From Isotricha intestinalis (Eukaryota > Ciliophora > Litostomatea > Vestibuliferida > Isotrichidae): 11,495 bases of DNA. A program made the position numbers and the translations under genes. The notes under the pieces were generated by a model, which saw only the letters and a list, made by a program, of their open reading frames with translations, was not told the origin of the DNA and did not search any database. The stretch is taken from assembly GCA_023807065.1 (NCBI GenBank), contig JAJJLU010004576.1, positions 1-11,495 of the forward strand, read 5' to 3'. Of this stretch, positions 1 to 8,167 are shown in pieces; positions within the stretch are counted from its first letter, which is position 1; each line of letters opens with the position of its first letter.

Positions 1-2
1 AT

Positions 3-824
3 ATTTTTCGTTTTAAGGACACAAATAAATTTATTAATTTAATTCAAAAATCGATTGAAGCAGATAAATATGATATAATATCTTCCAAAGAAAATAATTA
101 TATTATTTTTCAATTAAAATGGGAACTTTTTGAAAATGATGTTGAATTAAAAATACCAGAAAAAGGAATAGATTTAAATTTAAAATCTCAAATTGAGAAT
201 TTATCAATGAGAATAGATGAAATGAGTAAAATGATAACTAGTAATGAAAATAATTTAAAAAATAATGAAAAAGAAAAGAATGAAGTTGCAGAAAATTCTT
301 TTAAAGGAACTTCTTTTTTAAATAATGATGAGAAAAAATTAATTAGTAAATGGATCCATCCAAATAAAATAATTAAATTTAATTTGCTATTTACTACAGC
401 TAAAGATGGTGATAGTTCAGGTACTTTTCATTATTATTGTGATGGAGCTTTTCCAACTGTTACTGTTGTTTTAGATACATCAGGAAGAAGATTCGGAGGA
501 TATTCAACAATGAGTTTTGGGCAATCATCTGTAGGAGCTAGTTATTGTAGGGCTCCAGGCTCATTTATTTTTAATTTATCAAATCAAAAAAAATATAATT
601 TAAATGATGAATTAAATAATAATGCAATATATAAGCATAATTCTTATGGACCGACTTTTGGTGGAGGATGTGATTTGTACATTTGTAGTGGATGTAAATC
701 TAGTAGCTCTAGTGCTTGTAGTAGATCAAGTTATAATACAGAAAATGTAAATTTATTAGGTGGAAGTGGAACTACTAATTTTCAAGTTAGTTATTATGAG
801 GTTTATCAAGTGGAATATGAATAA
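3..824 (+). CDS. TLDc-domain protein, 5'-truncated by the window edge
   Basis: The frame is open from the first complete codon at 3 to the TAA at 822-824, so the Met codon at 207 is probably internal. About 68 residues precede it, with no stop. They are a hydrophobic/charged stretch followed by a likely coiled coil (LKSQIENLSMRIDEMSKM) and a Lys/Asn-rich linker. The C-terminal 160 residues or so (nt 339-821) match the TLDc fold: a DGDSSGTFHYYCDG block, then FGGYS, PGSFIFNL, YGPTFGGGCDLYI, and the closing FQVSYYEVYQVEYE, equivalent to the family's 'phxxEVaxV' end. TLDc proteins include OXR1/TLDC-type V-ATPase interactors and stress proteins; many protists have large families of them with unknown roles. 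A serine/cysteine-rich insertion (CSGCKSSSSSACSRSS) lies between the last strands. The domain call is firm. The specific function and the true start are not known. Confidence 0.85.
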   Translation: MFRFKDTNKFINLIQKSIEADKYDIISSKENNYIIFQLKWELFENDVELKIPEKGIDLNLKSQIENLSMRIDEMSKMITSNENNLKNNEKEKNEVAENSFKGTSFLNNDEKKLISKWIHPNKIIKFNLLFTTAKDGDSSGTFHYYCDGAFPTVTVVLDTSGRRFGGYSTMSFGQSSVGASYCRAPGSFIFNLSNQKKYNLNDELNNNAIYKHNSYGPTFGGGCDLYICSGCKSSSSSACSRSSYNTENVNLLGGSGTTNFQVSYYEVYQVEYE

Positions 825-1723
825 ATTAATTTGTATTTTAATATTATTTTTAATTTATTCTATAATTTGTAAAAGAAAAAGAAATTTTTATATATATATG
901 TTTTACTGTTTTTGAATTTGAAATATGTAACAATCCCTATATATTAACTTTAAGTGAAACAAAAAAATTAATTATAGTATTTAAATTTTAACAAATTTCA
1001 TATTTTGCTCATCTTTTTATGATTTTTTTCATTATAACATATAGTTTAAATTAATGATTTTAATATTTTAATTTATTTTTTAATGGGTTATAATCTCATA
1101 ATTACCAATTTCAATTTTGAATATTATTTATGATAATGTTAAAAATGTTATAACTTAAATTTTTTTCTATTACTTAAAATTTAATAACATATAAATAACA
1201 TTTTTCTATTTATTTAACTGAATTTACTTTATCGAATTCAAAAGGCTGAAATTTTTTTTGATGAACATTGGCTTTTACTTAAAGAAATACTATTATTATA
1301 TCTCTTTATCAACATTAAAAATCATTTTCTATATACCCATTTCATTTTTTTGTTCATCCGTTAAAAATTTTGTCATCTCTCTGTATCTCTAAATCAATAT
1401 AATTACAATCAAAATTAAAAACTTGTAATCCTAAAAATATCCAAAAAAATATAGTTATATGCCTAGATAATATTAGATAATAATTTTTTTCTATATTATA
1501 TATTAAACAATAAATCAAATAAATTTATAATTTTGTTTCCAATATTTGTTTATAAAAAAAGTAAAAACATTAAAATCTTAATCTACATTATAATAAATAA
1601 TAAATAAATTTAAATATTTCATTAAAAAAATAAATAATCCAAAAAATCTTTAAAAAAAATAACCAAATTAAAAAACCATTGAAAAAATTTAAAAAAAATT
1701 TAAATCCCAATTCATTTTGCAAT
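825..1723. other. A/T-rich convergent intergenic spacer, no gene seen
   Basis: About 900 bp separate the tail-to-tail TLDc and PKA regulatory subunit genes. The stretch is dominated by A and T homopolymer tracts with frequent stops in all frames. I saw no conserved protein fragment, tRNA-like boxes or tandem array. It contains small A/T palindromes such as GTTATAAC near 1149 and must hold both 3' ends, but polyadenylation signals cannot be told apart from background in this composition. Confidence 0.6.
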
Positions 1724-2971
1724 TTATTCCTGAACAAATTTCTTATATTTTTCAATATTTCTTTGTAAAAGAGGTTGAATAGGTCCTAAAAGTCTTTTAA
1801 AGCTATTTCTATCAAGAGAAAGAATTTTACAATTATCACTGACAACTTCAATATTAGCATATCTAGGTTCTCCTTTGACTAAAGCTCTTTCTCCAAAATA
1901 ATCTCCAGGACCATATTTCTTAATTTCTTCAGGTGGTTTTCCTGGTTCTAATCTTTTAGAAGCAATACAATTTCCTTCTTCTAAAATATAAAAAACATCA
2001 CCACTTTCTCCTTCTCTAATAATATAATCACCTTTAAAATAAACTCCACTTTTTACAGCATCACAAATTTGAGTTAATTCATAAGAATCAATAGTACTTA
2101 AAATATCAACTTTTTTTAAGAAAGTTTCATATTTTTCTCTTTTTTTCTGAGCAGCATCTTTAACAATATTATTAAAAGTTTCTCTATCAAGAACCCATAA
2201 ATCACATTTAGTTTTAGCAATAATAGAAGCAGCTCTTGGAGCATTATATAATAAAGCTAATTCACCAAATGATTCTCCTGGAATATAAGTTTTTAAATAT
2301 TTTTCCTCACCATCATCAGTAAAATGTTTAGTACAATCTAAATTTCCTTCTTCTACTATATATAAACAATCTCCATTTTCACCTTGTTTGATTACACTTT
2401 CTCCTTCATTATAATGCGCTTCATCCATTGCATTTATTACTATTTCTAATTCATTTGATTCTAAATTTGAAAATAGAAATGATGATAATATTCGAGATTT
2501 TATCTTATTTTTTTGCTCTTCTGTTTTCTCTATTATTCTAGGCTTGAAATCTTCCTTTTTGTTTATTTCTCCATATGCTTCTGCTGATACTGCTGCTCGT
2601 TTTTTATTTCTTTTTTTTTTTCGATTTTTTATCTCTTCATCTGCTTCTTTCTCATCTTCTGAATTACTCTCTGATGAATTACTTTTCTCACTTGTTTCAC
2701 TTTTTTCTGATTTGTTTTCTTCTTCTCTTTCACGATATTCTTTCACTTCTTTTCGAAGATTTTCTAATTCTCTTTTCTCTTCAATTGTTAAACCACTTGA
2801 TGTATACCCTCCTTTTTCTTTTAGGTATTCTATCATATATATTGGCTGTTTTTATATATTTTATTTTACTATATTTTTTGGCTTGTCTTTTATAATGCTG
2901 TATACTAAAAGCTCTAATATTGGTTTTATTTGCTTTTCTAGTTCTTTGGATTCTTCATCTTGAGATTCCAT
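1724..2971 (-). CDS. PKAR: cAMP-dependent protein kinase regulatory subunit, two exons
   Basis: The CDS is exon 1 (2971-2870) joined to exon 2 (2845-1724) across a 24-nt intron, giving 407 residues. The start at 2971 is chosen because exon 1 supplies the first half of an RIIa-type dimerisation/docking helix pair (about residues 14-46, KPILELLVYSIIKDKPKNI then PIYMIEYLKEKGG). A charged helix and a Ser/Glu/Lys-rich linker follow, then the inhibitor sequence KKRAAVSAE (115-123) with Ala at the phospho-acceptor position, as in type I subunits. Two cyclic-nucleotide-binding domains complete the protein. Phosphate-binding cassettes are FGELALLYNAPRAA (227-240, Glu229, Arg238) and FGERALVKGEPRYA (351-364, Glu353, Arg362), so the Glu and Arg that hold cAMP are present in both. 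The end, LGPIQPLLQRNIEKYKKF, matches the family C-terminal helix. It should inhibit the PKA catalytic subunit until cAMP binds. The catalytic subunit is not in the window. Confidence 0.93.
2846..2869 (-). other. 24-nt GT-AG micro-intron in the PKA regulatory subunit gene
   Basis: On the coding strand the intron begins GTAAAATAAAA and ends AAAAACAG. Its removal joins ...KPKNI (ATA) to PIYMIEYL (CCA) with no frame change and completes a docking-domain helix pair that neither exon encodes alone. Retained, it would put TAA in frame at its third codon. The length is a multiple of three. The boundaries are unambiguous, since GT and AG each fit in only one place. Confidence 0.88.
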
Positions 2972-3125
2972 TTTTTTTTTTTGGTTATTTATATTTATTT
3001 TAATTTTTTTATTTTTATTTTTTCTCAAAATGATTTTTTAATTAATATTTATTCATTTAATATAAATAACATTTTTTAGTTTATTTCTATATATTAAATT
3101 TAAAAATTAAAAAAATTAAATAAAA
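2972..3125 (-). promoter_or_regulatory. Upstream region of the PKA regulatory subunit / 3' flank of PCNA
   Basis: These 154 bp lie between the PCNA stop and the PKA subunit start, both on the minus strand. The segment is almost pure A/T, with a run of T next to the start codon (an A-run just before ATG on the coding strand). It must carry both the PCNA 3' end and the next promoter. No specific motif is recognisable. Confidence 0.45.
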
Positions 3126-3937
3126 TTATTTATTATCATCAGAAATTCTAGGAGCTAAATAAAATTTAAGAACTCCTAATTGAGCCAACTTATATTCAAC
3201 CATTAAAGGAAATTCAGTAGATAAATAAAGTGAAACAAGAGGAGAAAGAGTAGAAGCTTTAGTAAACATATTTAAATATCTTAAAGCAAAAGCTAAATTA
3301 ACAGCTTCTTCAACTTGAACAATGCATTGTTCATCAGAATTACTAGATTCATTTTCTTCTATTTTAATACTTCCACCAACATTTTCACTATTAACAGAAA
3401 ATTTAATTGAATTTTTAGAAGTTTCAATATTAACTGTTTCATTAAGTGAATATAATTCTCTACAAATTCTAGTAAATTCACTTGAAGATAAAGTAACCAT
3501 TGATGAATATTGTGTATCAGGAATTCCTAAATGTTCACTATCAATTGTAATTAAACTTAATTTAAATTCACTTTCTTTTTTTAATTCTAAAATATAAATA
3601 AAATAAATATAAACTTACTTAAATTTTCAAATTTAATATTTAAAGCACTTGGTTCATCTTCAGCACTTAAAGTTATAGTATCATCATTGCCTCCACATTT
3701 CATTATTTTACTTAAATTTTGAACTGATACTCCAAGCGTCATTTGTTTATCACATCTATATTCTTCAAAACCTTCTGATGATAAATTTAATGTTACTAAA
3801 GCTACATGAGATGAATCCATTGCTTGTAATGATATTCCTGTTGCTGTTATTTCAAGATTTATATCTGTCACTAAATCTTTTATACTTTCTATTAATTTTT
3901 TTAAAAGGATTCCTTCTGTTAATTTCGCTTGGAACAT
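3126..3937 (-). CDS. PCNA: Proliferating cell nuclear antigen (sliding clamp), two exons
   Basis: Exon 1 (3937-3619, 106 codons plus one base) and exon 2 (3586-3126) are joined across a 32-nt intron, giving 259 residues, the usual PCNA length. The homotrimeric ring encircles DNA and tethers polymerase delta, FEN1, ligase I and repair factors in the nucleus. Recognisable blocks include EEYRCDKQMTLGV (58-70), LSKIMKCGGNDDTITL, the interdomain region HLGIPD (a PIP-peptide docking area), EFTRICREL, FALRYLNMFTKAS and the terminal LAPRISDDNK. Lys164 (ETSKNSIKFS), the conserved ubiquitin/SUMO acceptor, falls at exactly residue 164. The family is certain. Its own upstream region has an E2F/CCAAT-like element, fitting S-phase expression. 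The unspliced frames, taken separately, would each look like a half-length protein; neither is real. Confidence 0.97.
3587..3618 (-). other. 32-nt GT-AG micro-intron in PCNA
   Basis: The coding strand reads GTAAGT at the donor (consensus-like) and TATTTTAG at the acceptor, with only T and A between. It is a phase-1 intron: exon 1 ends with the first base of the Lys107 codon. Removing it restores a continuous PCNA sequence (FENL-K-LKKESEFKLSL) of canonical length. If retained, the acceptor's own TAG reads as an in-frame stop, so an unspliced message would truncate the clamp just after its first domain. Confidence 0.93.
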
Positions 3938-4469
3938 TTTTATTTTTTTAATTTAAATACTATTAAATATGGCTAAATAATTTATGTTGATTGGCGGGAT
4001 ATTTTTAGATATGATTTGTATTTTTTATTTTTTTTTGGTTTTTTCATGGAAATTATAGTTTTTTAAATAAATTTTTTTATTCAGTGAAATTAAAAGGAGT
4101 TTATGAAGTTTTTGAATTGGAAATTATTTTGATTTTATTTTTGAGCTTTTGAGTTTTTATGAAGTAGAAAATAATTTTTTAAGTGAAATTTTTATTTGTT
4201 TAAATATTTATTTTGAATTATGATTTTTCATTCTATAGTTAACTACATTTACTTCAGCGCTTTTTATAATTAGTAAAAACCTAATATCTGAAAAATTTAA
4301 GAATCATAATTAAATAAAAAACAATAAATTATTAATAAAACTATAATTAATATTATAATTAAAAGCCAAGTAAAAATATAATAAATAGTAAAAAATTTAT
4401 TTATATAAATAAAATATTGTTATAAATTTAATTTTTCAAATCAAAATATGAAACAATCAAATACTTTTA
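3938..4469. other. Intergenic spacer upstream of PCNA, no gene seen
   Basis: About 530 bp lie between the PCNA start and the stop of the next minus-strand gene. Apart from the CCCGCCAAT element near PCNA and an isolated CAGCGCTTTTT near 4256, the stretch is A/T-rich with stops in every frame. The PCNA-proximal half (about 3938-4260) is T-rich and the distal half A-rich on the plus strand. The composition changes near 4260, possibly the border between the PCNA promoter and the neighbour's 3' region. Confidence 0.5.
3988..4000 (-). promoter_or_regulatory. E2F-like / CCAAT-like element upstream of PCNA
   Basis: On the PCNA coding strand this reads ATCCCGCCAATCA, ending about 50 bp upstream of the start codon. 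It combines a core resembling the E2F/DP site (TTTCCCGCC or TTCCCGCCAA) with an overlapping CCAAT box. A seven-base G/C run stands out in flanking DNA that is nearly all A/T. PCNA is a classic E2F target in animals and plants. Whether this organism uses E2F here is inference. Confidence 0.5.
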
Positions 4470-5378
4470 TTATTTTAAATATTTTTGATTCGAAACAATT
4501 GAAGAACCATTCTTTTTTAAAAGTAAAATAGACTCTTTTATTTCTTTATAACAAAAATTTTTTGCCAAAACTGATTGTTCATCTTCAGTATCAAAATCTT
4601 CATCAATTTGTGAATCTTGAATATGAGCTTGCCAATATTCATATATTCCTATATCTTTATCTTTAAAAAGAGGTAATTTATATTCTTTTAAATTTTTGTT
4701 ATAAAATGGAATAAAAATAAATAAATTTTTTTGAGTAGAATAAACTATTTTTTTCTTTTTTAATAATGCAAATTCTTGTGCTTCATTTATTGCTTTTTGA
4801 AACATATATTCATCTTCAATATATTTTTTCGCTGATTTAAATGGTGGTTTTTTCCTATTTTTAAATTTTTGAATAGATAATATTTTAAATTTTTCATCAT
4901 CACTTTTTTCTAATGGAATAGGTAAATGTTGTTCTTGAAAGATTAATAATTGTTCCTTAGAAAAATATTTAGTTTCTTCTTTATATTTATCTATAAAATT
5001 TTTACTCTCTAAAGAAGTTAATGAAGGTTTTTTATTTGAATTTTCTTTTGAAATATTAAATAAAATATTTGAATTATCATCTATAATTAAAGTTTCTTCA
5101 TTTGAATTTAAAATTTTTAAATTATTATTTTTAGAATTTATTGTTGTTATATTATTTGTAGAAATTTGTTTATTTAAAATTTGAATTTTTTTATTATCTG
5201 GAGTAATTCCTAAATCATTTCTATTATCAATATTTTCTTTTGATTGATATGTTAAAGATGGTAATTGAGTAAATGAATCTTCATCTTTAAATGGAAATTT
5301 AATAATATCACTTAATGAAGGAGTAATTTTTCCATTAATATTTTTATTTATATAATCATCATTAAATTCACTTGACAT
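4470..5378 (-). CDS. Unrecognised 302-aa protein with a disordered N-terminal half
   Basis: I do not recognise a family. The reading frame is complete from ATG (5378) to TAA. Residues 1 to about 120 are rich in Asn, Ser, Ile and Lys and look disordered (for example QISTNNITTINSKNNN). Residues about 130-302 are more ordered and basic, with KNRKKPPFKSAKKYIEDEYM, an aromatic stretch FIFIPFYNKNLKEYKLPLF, then GIYEYWQAHIQ, an acidic segment DEDFDTEDEQ, and a final amphipathic helix. There is no signal peptide and no membrane span. Basic clusters would fit a nuclear or nucleic-acid-associated protein, but that is only a guess from composition. The gene is divergent from the sphingomyelinase-like gene, 75 bp away, so the two may share a promoter region. 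That it is a real gene rests on its length in a stop-rich genome and on a conserved-looking C-terminal half. Confidence 0.7.
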   Translation of the reverse strand: MSSEFNDDYINKNINGKITPSLSDIIKFPFKDEDSFTQLPSLTYQSKENIDNRNDLGITPDNKKIQILNKQISTNNITTINSKNNNLKILNSNEETLIIDDNSNILFNISKENSNKKPSLTSLESKNFIDKYKEETKYFSKEQLLIFQEQHLPIPLEKSDDEKFKILSIQKFKNRKKPPFKSAKKYIEDEYMFQKAINEAQEFALLKKKKIVYSTQKNLFIFIPFYNKNLKEYKLPLFKDKDIGIYEYWQAHIQDSQIDEDFDTEDEQSVLAKNFCYKEIKESILLLKKNGSSIVSNQKYLK

Positions 5379-5453
5379 TTGGTAAATTATTTGAAATCAA
5401 AAAATTAATATATTTAAAATTAAATAATAAATTAATTGATTCGAAAATAAGCA
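5379..5453. promoter_or_regulatory. 75-bp divergent spacer between the 302-aa gene and the sphingomyelinase-like gene
   Basis: The two start codons point away from each other across 75 bp of almost pure A/T sequence. Both 5' leaders and core promoters must fit in or overlap this stretch, unless transcription starts inside the opposite gene. No TATA position or factor site can be singled out in this composition. Confidence 0.5.
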
Positions 5454-6626
5454 ATGAATATTCTTCAAAGCAAAAAAAGGGAAATTCATAACCCATATCA
5501 AATTTTTCAAAACGAAGAAGAAGATTTGTCAAAAGAACCTGATAAAAATAAACCTAATAATTTTAACCTTAAAGTATTAACATATAATTTTTTTTTAAGA
5601 CCTCCACCAATAAAAACTAATGAAGATGATTATAAGGAAGAACGTTTAAATGATTTTTATCCATTTTTAAAGCAATTTGATATAATATGTATGCAAGAAG
5701 TTTTTGGAGCAGTCCACAATAGAAAAAATAAATTAATTCAAAAAGCAAGAGAAAATGGACTTTTTTATTATATGAAATCAAATTCACCTTCTTTATTTTC
5801 TAAATGTTTAATTGATGGTGGATTATTAATTTTATCAAAATATCCAATTTTAGAATCAAATTATATAGATTATGATTATTGTGTTTTATCTGATTCATTA
5901 TGTTCAAAAGGAGTTATTTTTGTAAAAATAAAAATTTTGGATTTTTATTTATGTATATTTAATACTCATTTACAAGCTTCTTATTTTGACGCTGGACAAA
6001 AATTTTGGGATTTATGTATTAAAGTTAGAAAAGAACAAAGTGAAAAATTAATAAATTTTATATATAGTACTATATATAAAATGAAAAGAGATGATGTTTT
6101 AAGGTCTAAATTTATTTTACTTGGTGATTTTAATATTGATGCTCATGATTATAAAGAAACTAGAAGTAAATTTAATTTATCCAAAGGAATTATTTCTGAA
6201 TACGAGAGTTTTAAATTAAAATTAAATAAATTAGGTAAAGCAATTGATTTATTTGAAAATAAGTTTAAAGAACACCCTTTTACTTTTGGAGTGAATGATA
6301 AAAATTATGATAAAGTATTAACTGGTAAAATAGAATTAAATTCTCATCAAACAATAGATTATATATGGGAAATTATTCCAGATTTAACTTTACCAATTTT
6401 TAATTTATACAACGATTATACTGGAAAGAATGGAATTATTCCTTTAAATGATAATAGTAATTTAAGTAATTTTAATTTTAATAATATAGATAAAAAATTA
6501 GAGATATTATATGATTCACCTGAGGTTGAAACTTTTTTGGTTGAAAATAGACCATATCAACAATTAAGTGATCATTTCGGATTAAGTATTCAATTATCAA
6601 TTAATTCATTTAATAAAATGAATTGA
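5454..6626 (+). CDS. Neutral-sphingomyelinase-like phosphodiesterase (endonuclease/exonuclease/phosphatase fold)
   Basis: The 390-residue protein has the full set of Mg-dependent DNase I-fold motifs: Asn45 in VLTYNFF, Glu82 in CMQEVF, GGLLILSKYPI (122-132), His172 in NTHLQASY, GDFNID (224-229, Asp225 and Asn227), IDYIW (Asp302), and the catalytic pair SDHFGL (Asp373, His374). NTHLQASY, followed by R192xxQ195, and a DSLCSKG segment resembling the nSMase DxxxxKG hallmark favour neutral sphingomyelinase over inositol 5-phosphatase or AP endonuclease. That enzyme hydrolyses sphingomyelin to ceramide and phosphocholine. There is no signal peptide or membrane span, so a cytosolic or peripherally bound enzyme is expected. 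The stop is TGA. An Asn-rich loop (about 320-350) lies between the last two motifs. The fold is certain; the exact substrate is inferred from motifs. Confidence 0.85.
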   Translation: MNILQSKKREIHNPYQIFQNEEEDLSKEPDKNKPNNFNLKVLTYNFFLRPPPIKTNEDDYKEERLNDFYPFLKQFDIICMQEVFGAVHNRKNKLIQKARENGLFYYMKSNSPSLFSKCLIDGGLLILSKYPILESNYIDYDYCVLSDSLCSKGVIFVKIKILDFYLCIFNTHLQASYFDAGQKFWDLCIKVRKEQSEKLINFIYSTIYKMKRDDVLRSKFILLGDFNIDAHDYKETRSKFNLSKGIISEYESFKLKLNKLGKAIDLFENKFKEHPFTFGVNDKNYDKVLTGKIELNSHQTIDYIWEIIPDLTLPIFNLYNDYTGKNGIIPLNDNSNLSNFNFNNIDKKLEILYDSPEVETFLVENRPYQQLSDHFGLSIQLSINSFNKMN

Positions 6627-6709
6627 ATATATAAAATAATTAATTATTACACATATTTTTTTTTAATTATAAATTATCTTTTAATCTAAATAACTATTTT
6701 ATAAAATTA

Positions 6710-8167
6710 ATGTTCTTTAAAAGTATATTTCTGCTTTATTCATTTTTATCAATATTTTCTTATATATATTCTTTATTTATTTATTTAAAATTTAATTCAA
6801 ATGATTTTGATTCAATTACAATAAATAAAGATAATTTACAGTCAAGTCCAATCTTTTCAATTTCATTATCTTTAAATGGACAATGTAATGAAGATAGTCA
6901 AATACTCCCAATTGGATATTTTTTTGGAACTTCTAATGGAAAGTATCATAAAAATATAATAAAAGCAGGAAAATGCAAAAAATCTGATTCTGATTGTCAA
7001 AATATTAAAAAAATTATTGAATTAAATTTATATAAATGGGATGGTAATTCTTTTTGTGTAAATAAAAAAACTGGATTAAATTATGAATATTATTTAAACA
7101 ATTCAGTTGAATATAATAGTAAATGTAATATAGGATTTAAAAAATGTGGAATATTAGATACAAATAATAGAATATTATGTATTGAAGAAAATAATGATTG
7201 TCCAATAAATAAAATATTAATTAATTCTAATGAATTACCCCCATTTGATTATAATTATAAAACTTTAAATTTAAATAATAATAAATACTTACATTATACT
7301 AATGAGGCAATTGATAATGAAATTATAGTAAATTTTACAATAAGTGCAGGAATTCCTTGTTTAGACCCTAATGAAATAAATACAGAGTATCCTCAATATA
7401 TTTTGGATAAAACTTTTAAAAGATATTCATGTAGTCATAAAAATGAAAATGGATTTAATGATGATATTTATAAATATCTTGATTTTATTCTAAAATCACA
7501 ATTATATGAAGATAATAATATATATAATCAAATTATAAATCTAAAAAATTATCCTTTATTTTCATTAAATGAAAAAATGAGACTATATGTAAGGAATTAT
7601 TTTGGGATAAATAAAAATTGCATTGAAAATAAAAATAACTTTGCTTTAGAAGAATTAACTGAATTAAAAGAATATTTTAATAAAAAATTTTTAATTTTAG
7701 CAAGAACTTATATATTTATTGCTCTAGAATTACTTTTGATTCTGAATATATCAATTATACATTCAGTTAACGCAGGAGATAAATATCTAATAATATTTTC
7801 AAATATTGTTTTTTGTGTTGTTTTTGGGGTAATAGTTGTTTTAAATATTATAATTTTGTTTTATATTAAAGAAATAAATTCTAAATTACCTTGTTTTGAT
7901 GAAAAAAGAAAATTTGAATTTCTAAAAATCAAACAATCAATTAAGAAGATCAAAAATTTAGAATTATCAAATTTGATAATTGTTTGTTTAGAATTATGTG
8001 TTTTTGAATGTTCCCAAATATATTTTTTCTATGGACGTAGAAAAAAGGAAAATGAACCAAGAGTTTTGTCTTTTGATAGAAAGTTAAATATTGCTCAGAA
8101 TAATTGTAATATATCTACTGAACATAAAAATGAAACAGAAATAAATAATTTAAATTCACAAAATTAA
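6710..8167 (+). CDS. Predicted four-span membrane protein with a cysteine-rich ectodomain
   Basis: The family is unknown to me. A hydrophobic N-terminus (residues about 5-26) acts as signal peptide or first span. Residues 27-325 are an Asn-rich ectodomain with eleven spaced cysteines (59, 89, 96, 116, 139, 146, 157, 164, 217, 241, 304), probably disulphide-linked, and NxS/T sequons such as NNS near 131 and NFT near 208. A motif FKKCGILD...LCIEE...DCPINKI (143-168) looks like a repeated-cysteine module. Three more hydrophobic helices follow at about 327-352, 359-386 and 418-441. The tail begins GRRKK, positive and therefore probably cytosolic, and is polar to residue 485. It lies 83 bp after the sphingomyelinase-like gene on the same strand. 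Proteins of this layout seem common in ciliates, by my recollection, which I cannot verify here. No function is assigned. Confidence 0.75.
   Translation: MFFKSIFLLYSFLSIFSYIYSLFIYLKFNSNDFDSITINKDNLQSSPIFSISLSLNGQCNEDSQILPIGYFFGTSNGKYHKNIIKAGKCKKSDSDCQNIKKIIELNLYKWDGNSFCVNKKTGLNYEYYLNNSVEYNSKCNIGFKKCGILDTNNRILCIEENNDCPINKILINSNELPPFDYNYKTLNLNNNKYLHYTNEAIDNEIIVNFTISAGIPCLDPNEINTEYPQYILDKTFKRYSCSHKNENGFNDDIYKYLDFILKSQLYEDNNIYNQIINLKNYPLFSLNEKMRLYVRNYFGINKNCIENKNNFALEELTELKEYFNKKFLILARTYIFIALELLLILNISIIHSVNAGDKYLIIFSNIVFCVVFGVIVVLNIIILFYIKEINSKLPCFDEKRKFEFLKIKQSIKKIKNLELSNLIIVCLELCVFECSQIYFFYGRRKKENEPRVLSFDRKLNIAQNNCNISTEHKNETEINNLNSQN

Noticed and set aside
825..1723. tRNA, rRNA, CRISPR or tandem repeat in the large A/T spacers
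   Set aside because: No A/B-box-like or T-arm-like sequence, no regularly spaced repeats, and no conserved rRNA core was seen on either strand.
2544..2963. Two long plus-strand open frames (also 2575-2895) rich in Phe, Leu and Ser
   Set aside because: They are antisense to the Lys/Glu-rich linker of the PKA regulatory subunit; low-complexity reverse complements give such frames. They carry no domain and run across the real exon 1 and intron.
3322..3597. Plus-strand 91-codon open frame
   Set aside because: It is antisense to PCNA exon 2, and the sense strand gives an unmistakable PCNA sequence.
3587..3937. PCNA N-terminal half as a separate 116-residue protein ending FIFILFIF
   Set aside because: The hydrophobic tail is the translated 32-nt intron; splicing joins it to the second half and gives a 259-residue clamp.
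4485..5449. Shared TTGATTCGAAA string near 4485 and 5439
   Set aside because: One copy lies in the coding 3' end of the 302-aa gene and the other in its upstream spacer. Eleven matching A/T-biased bases are weak evidence for a functional repeat.
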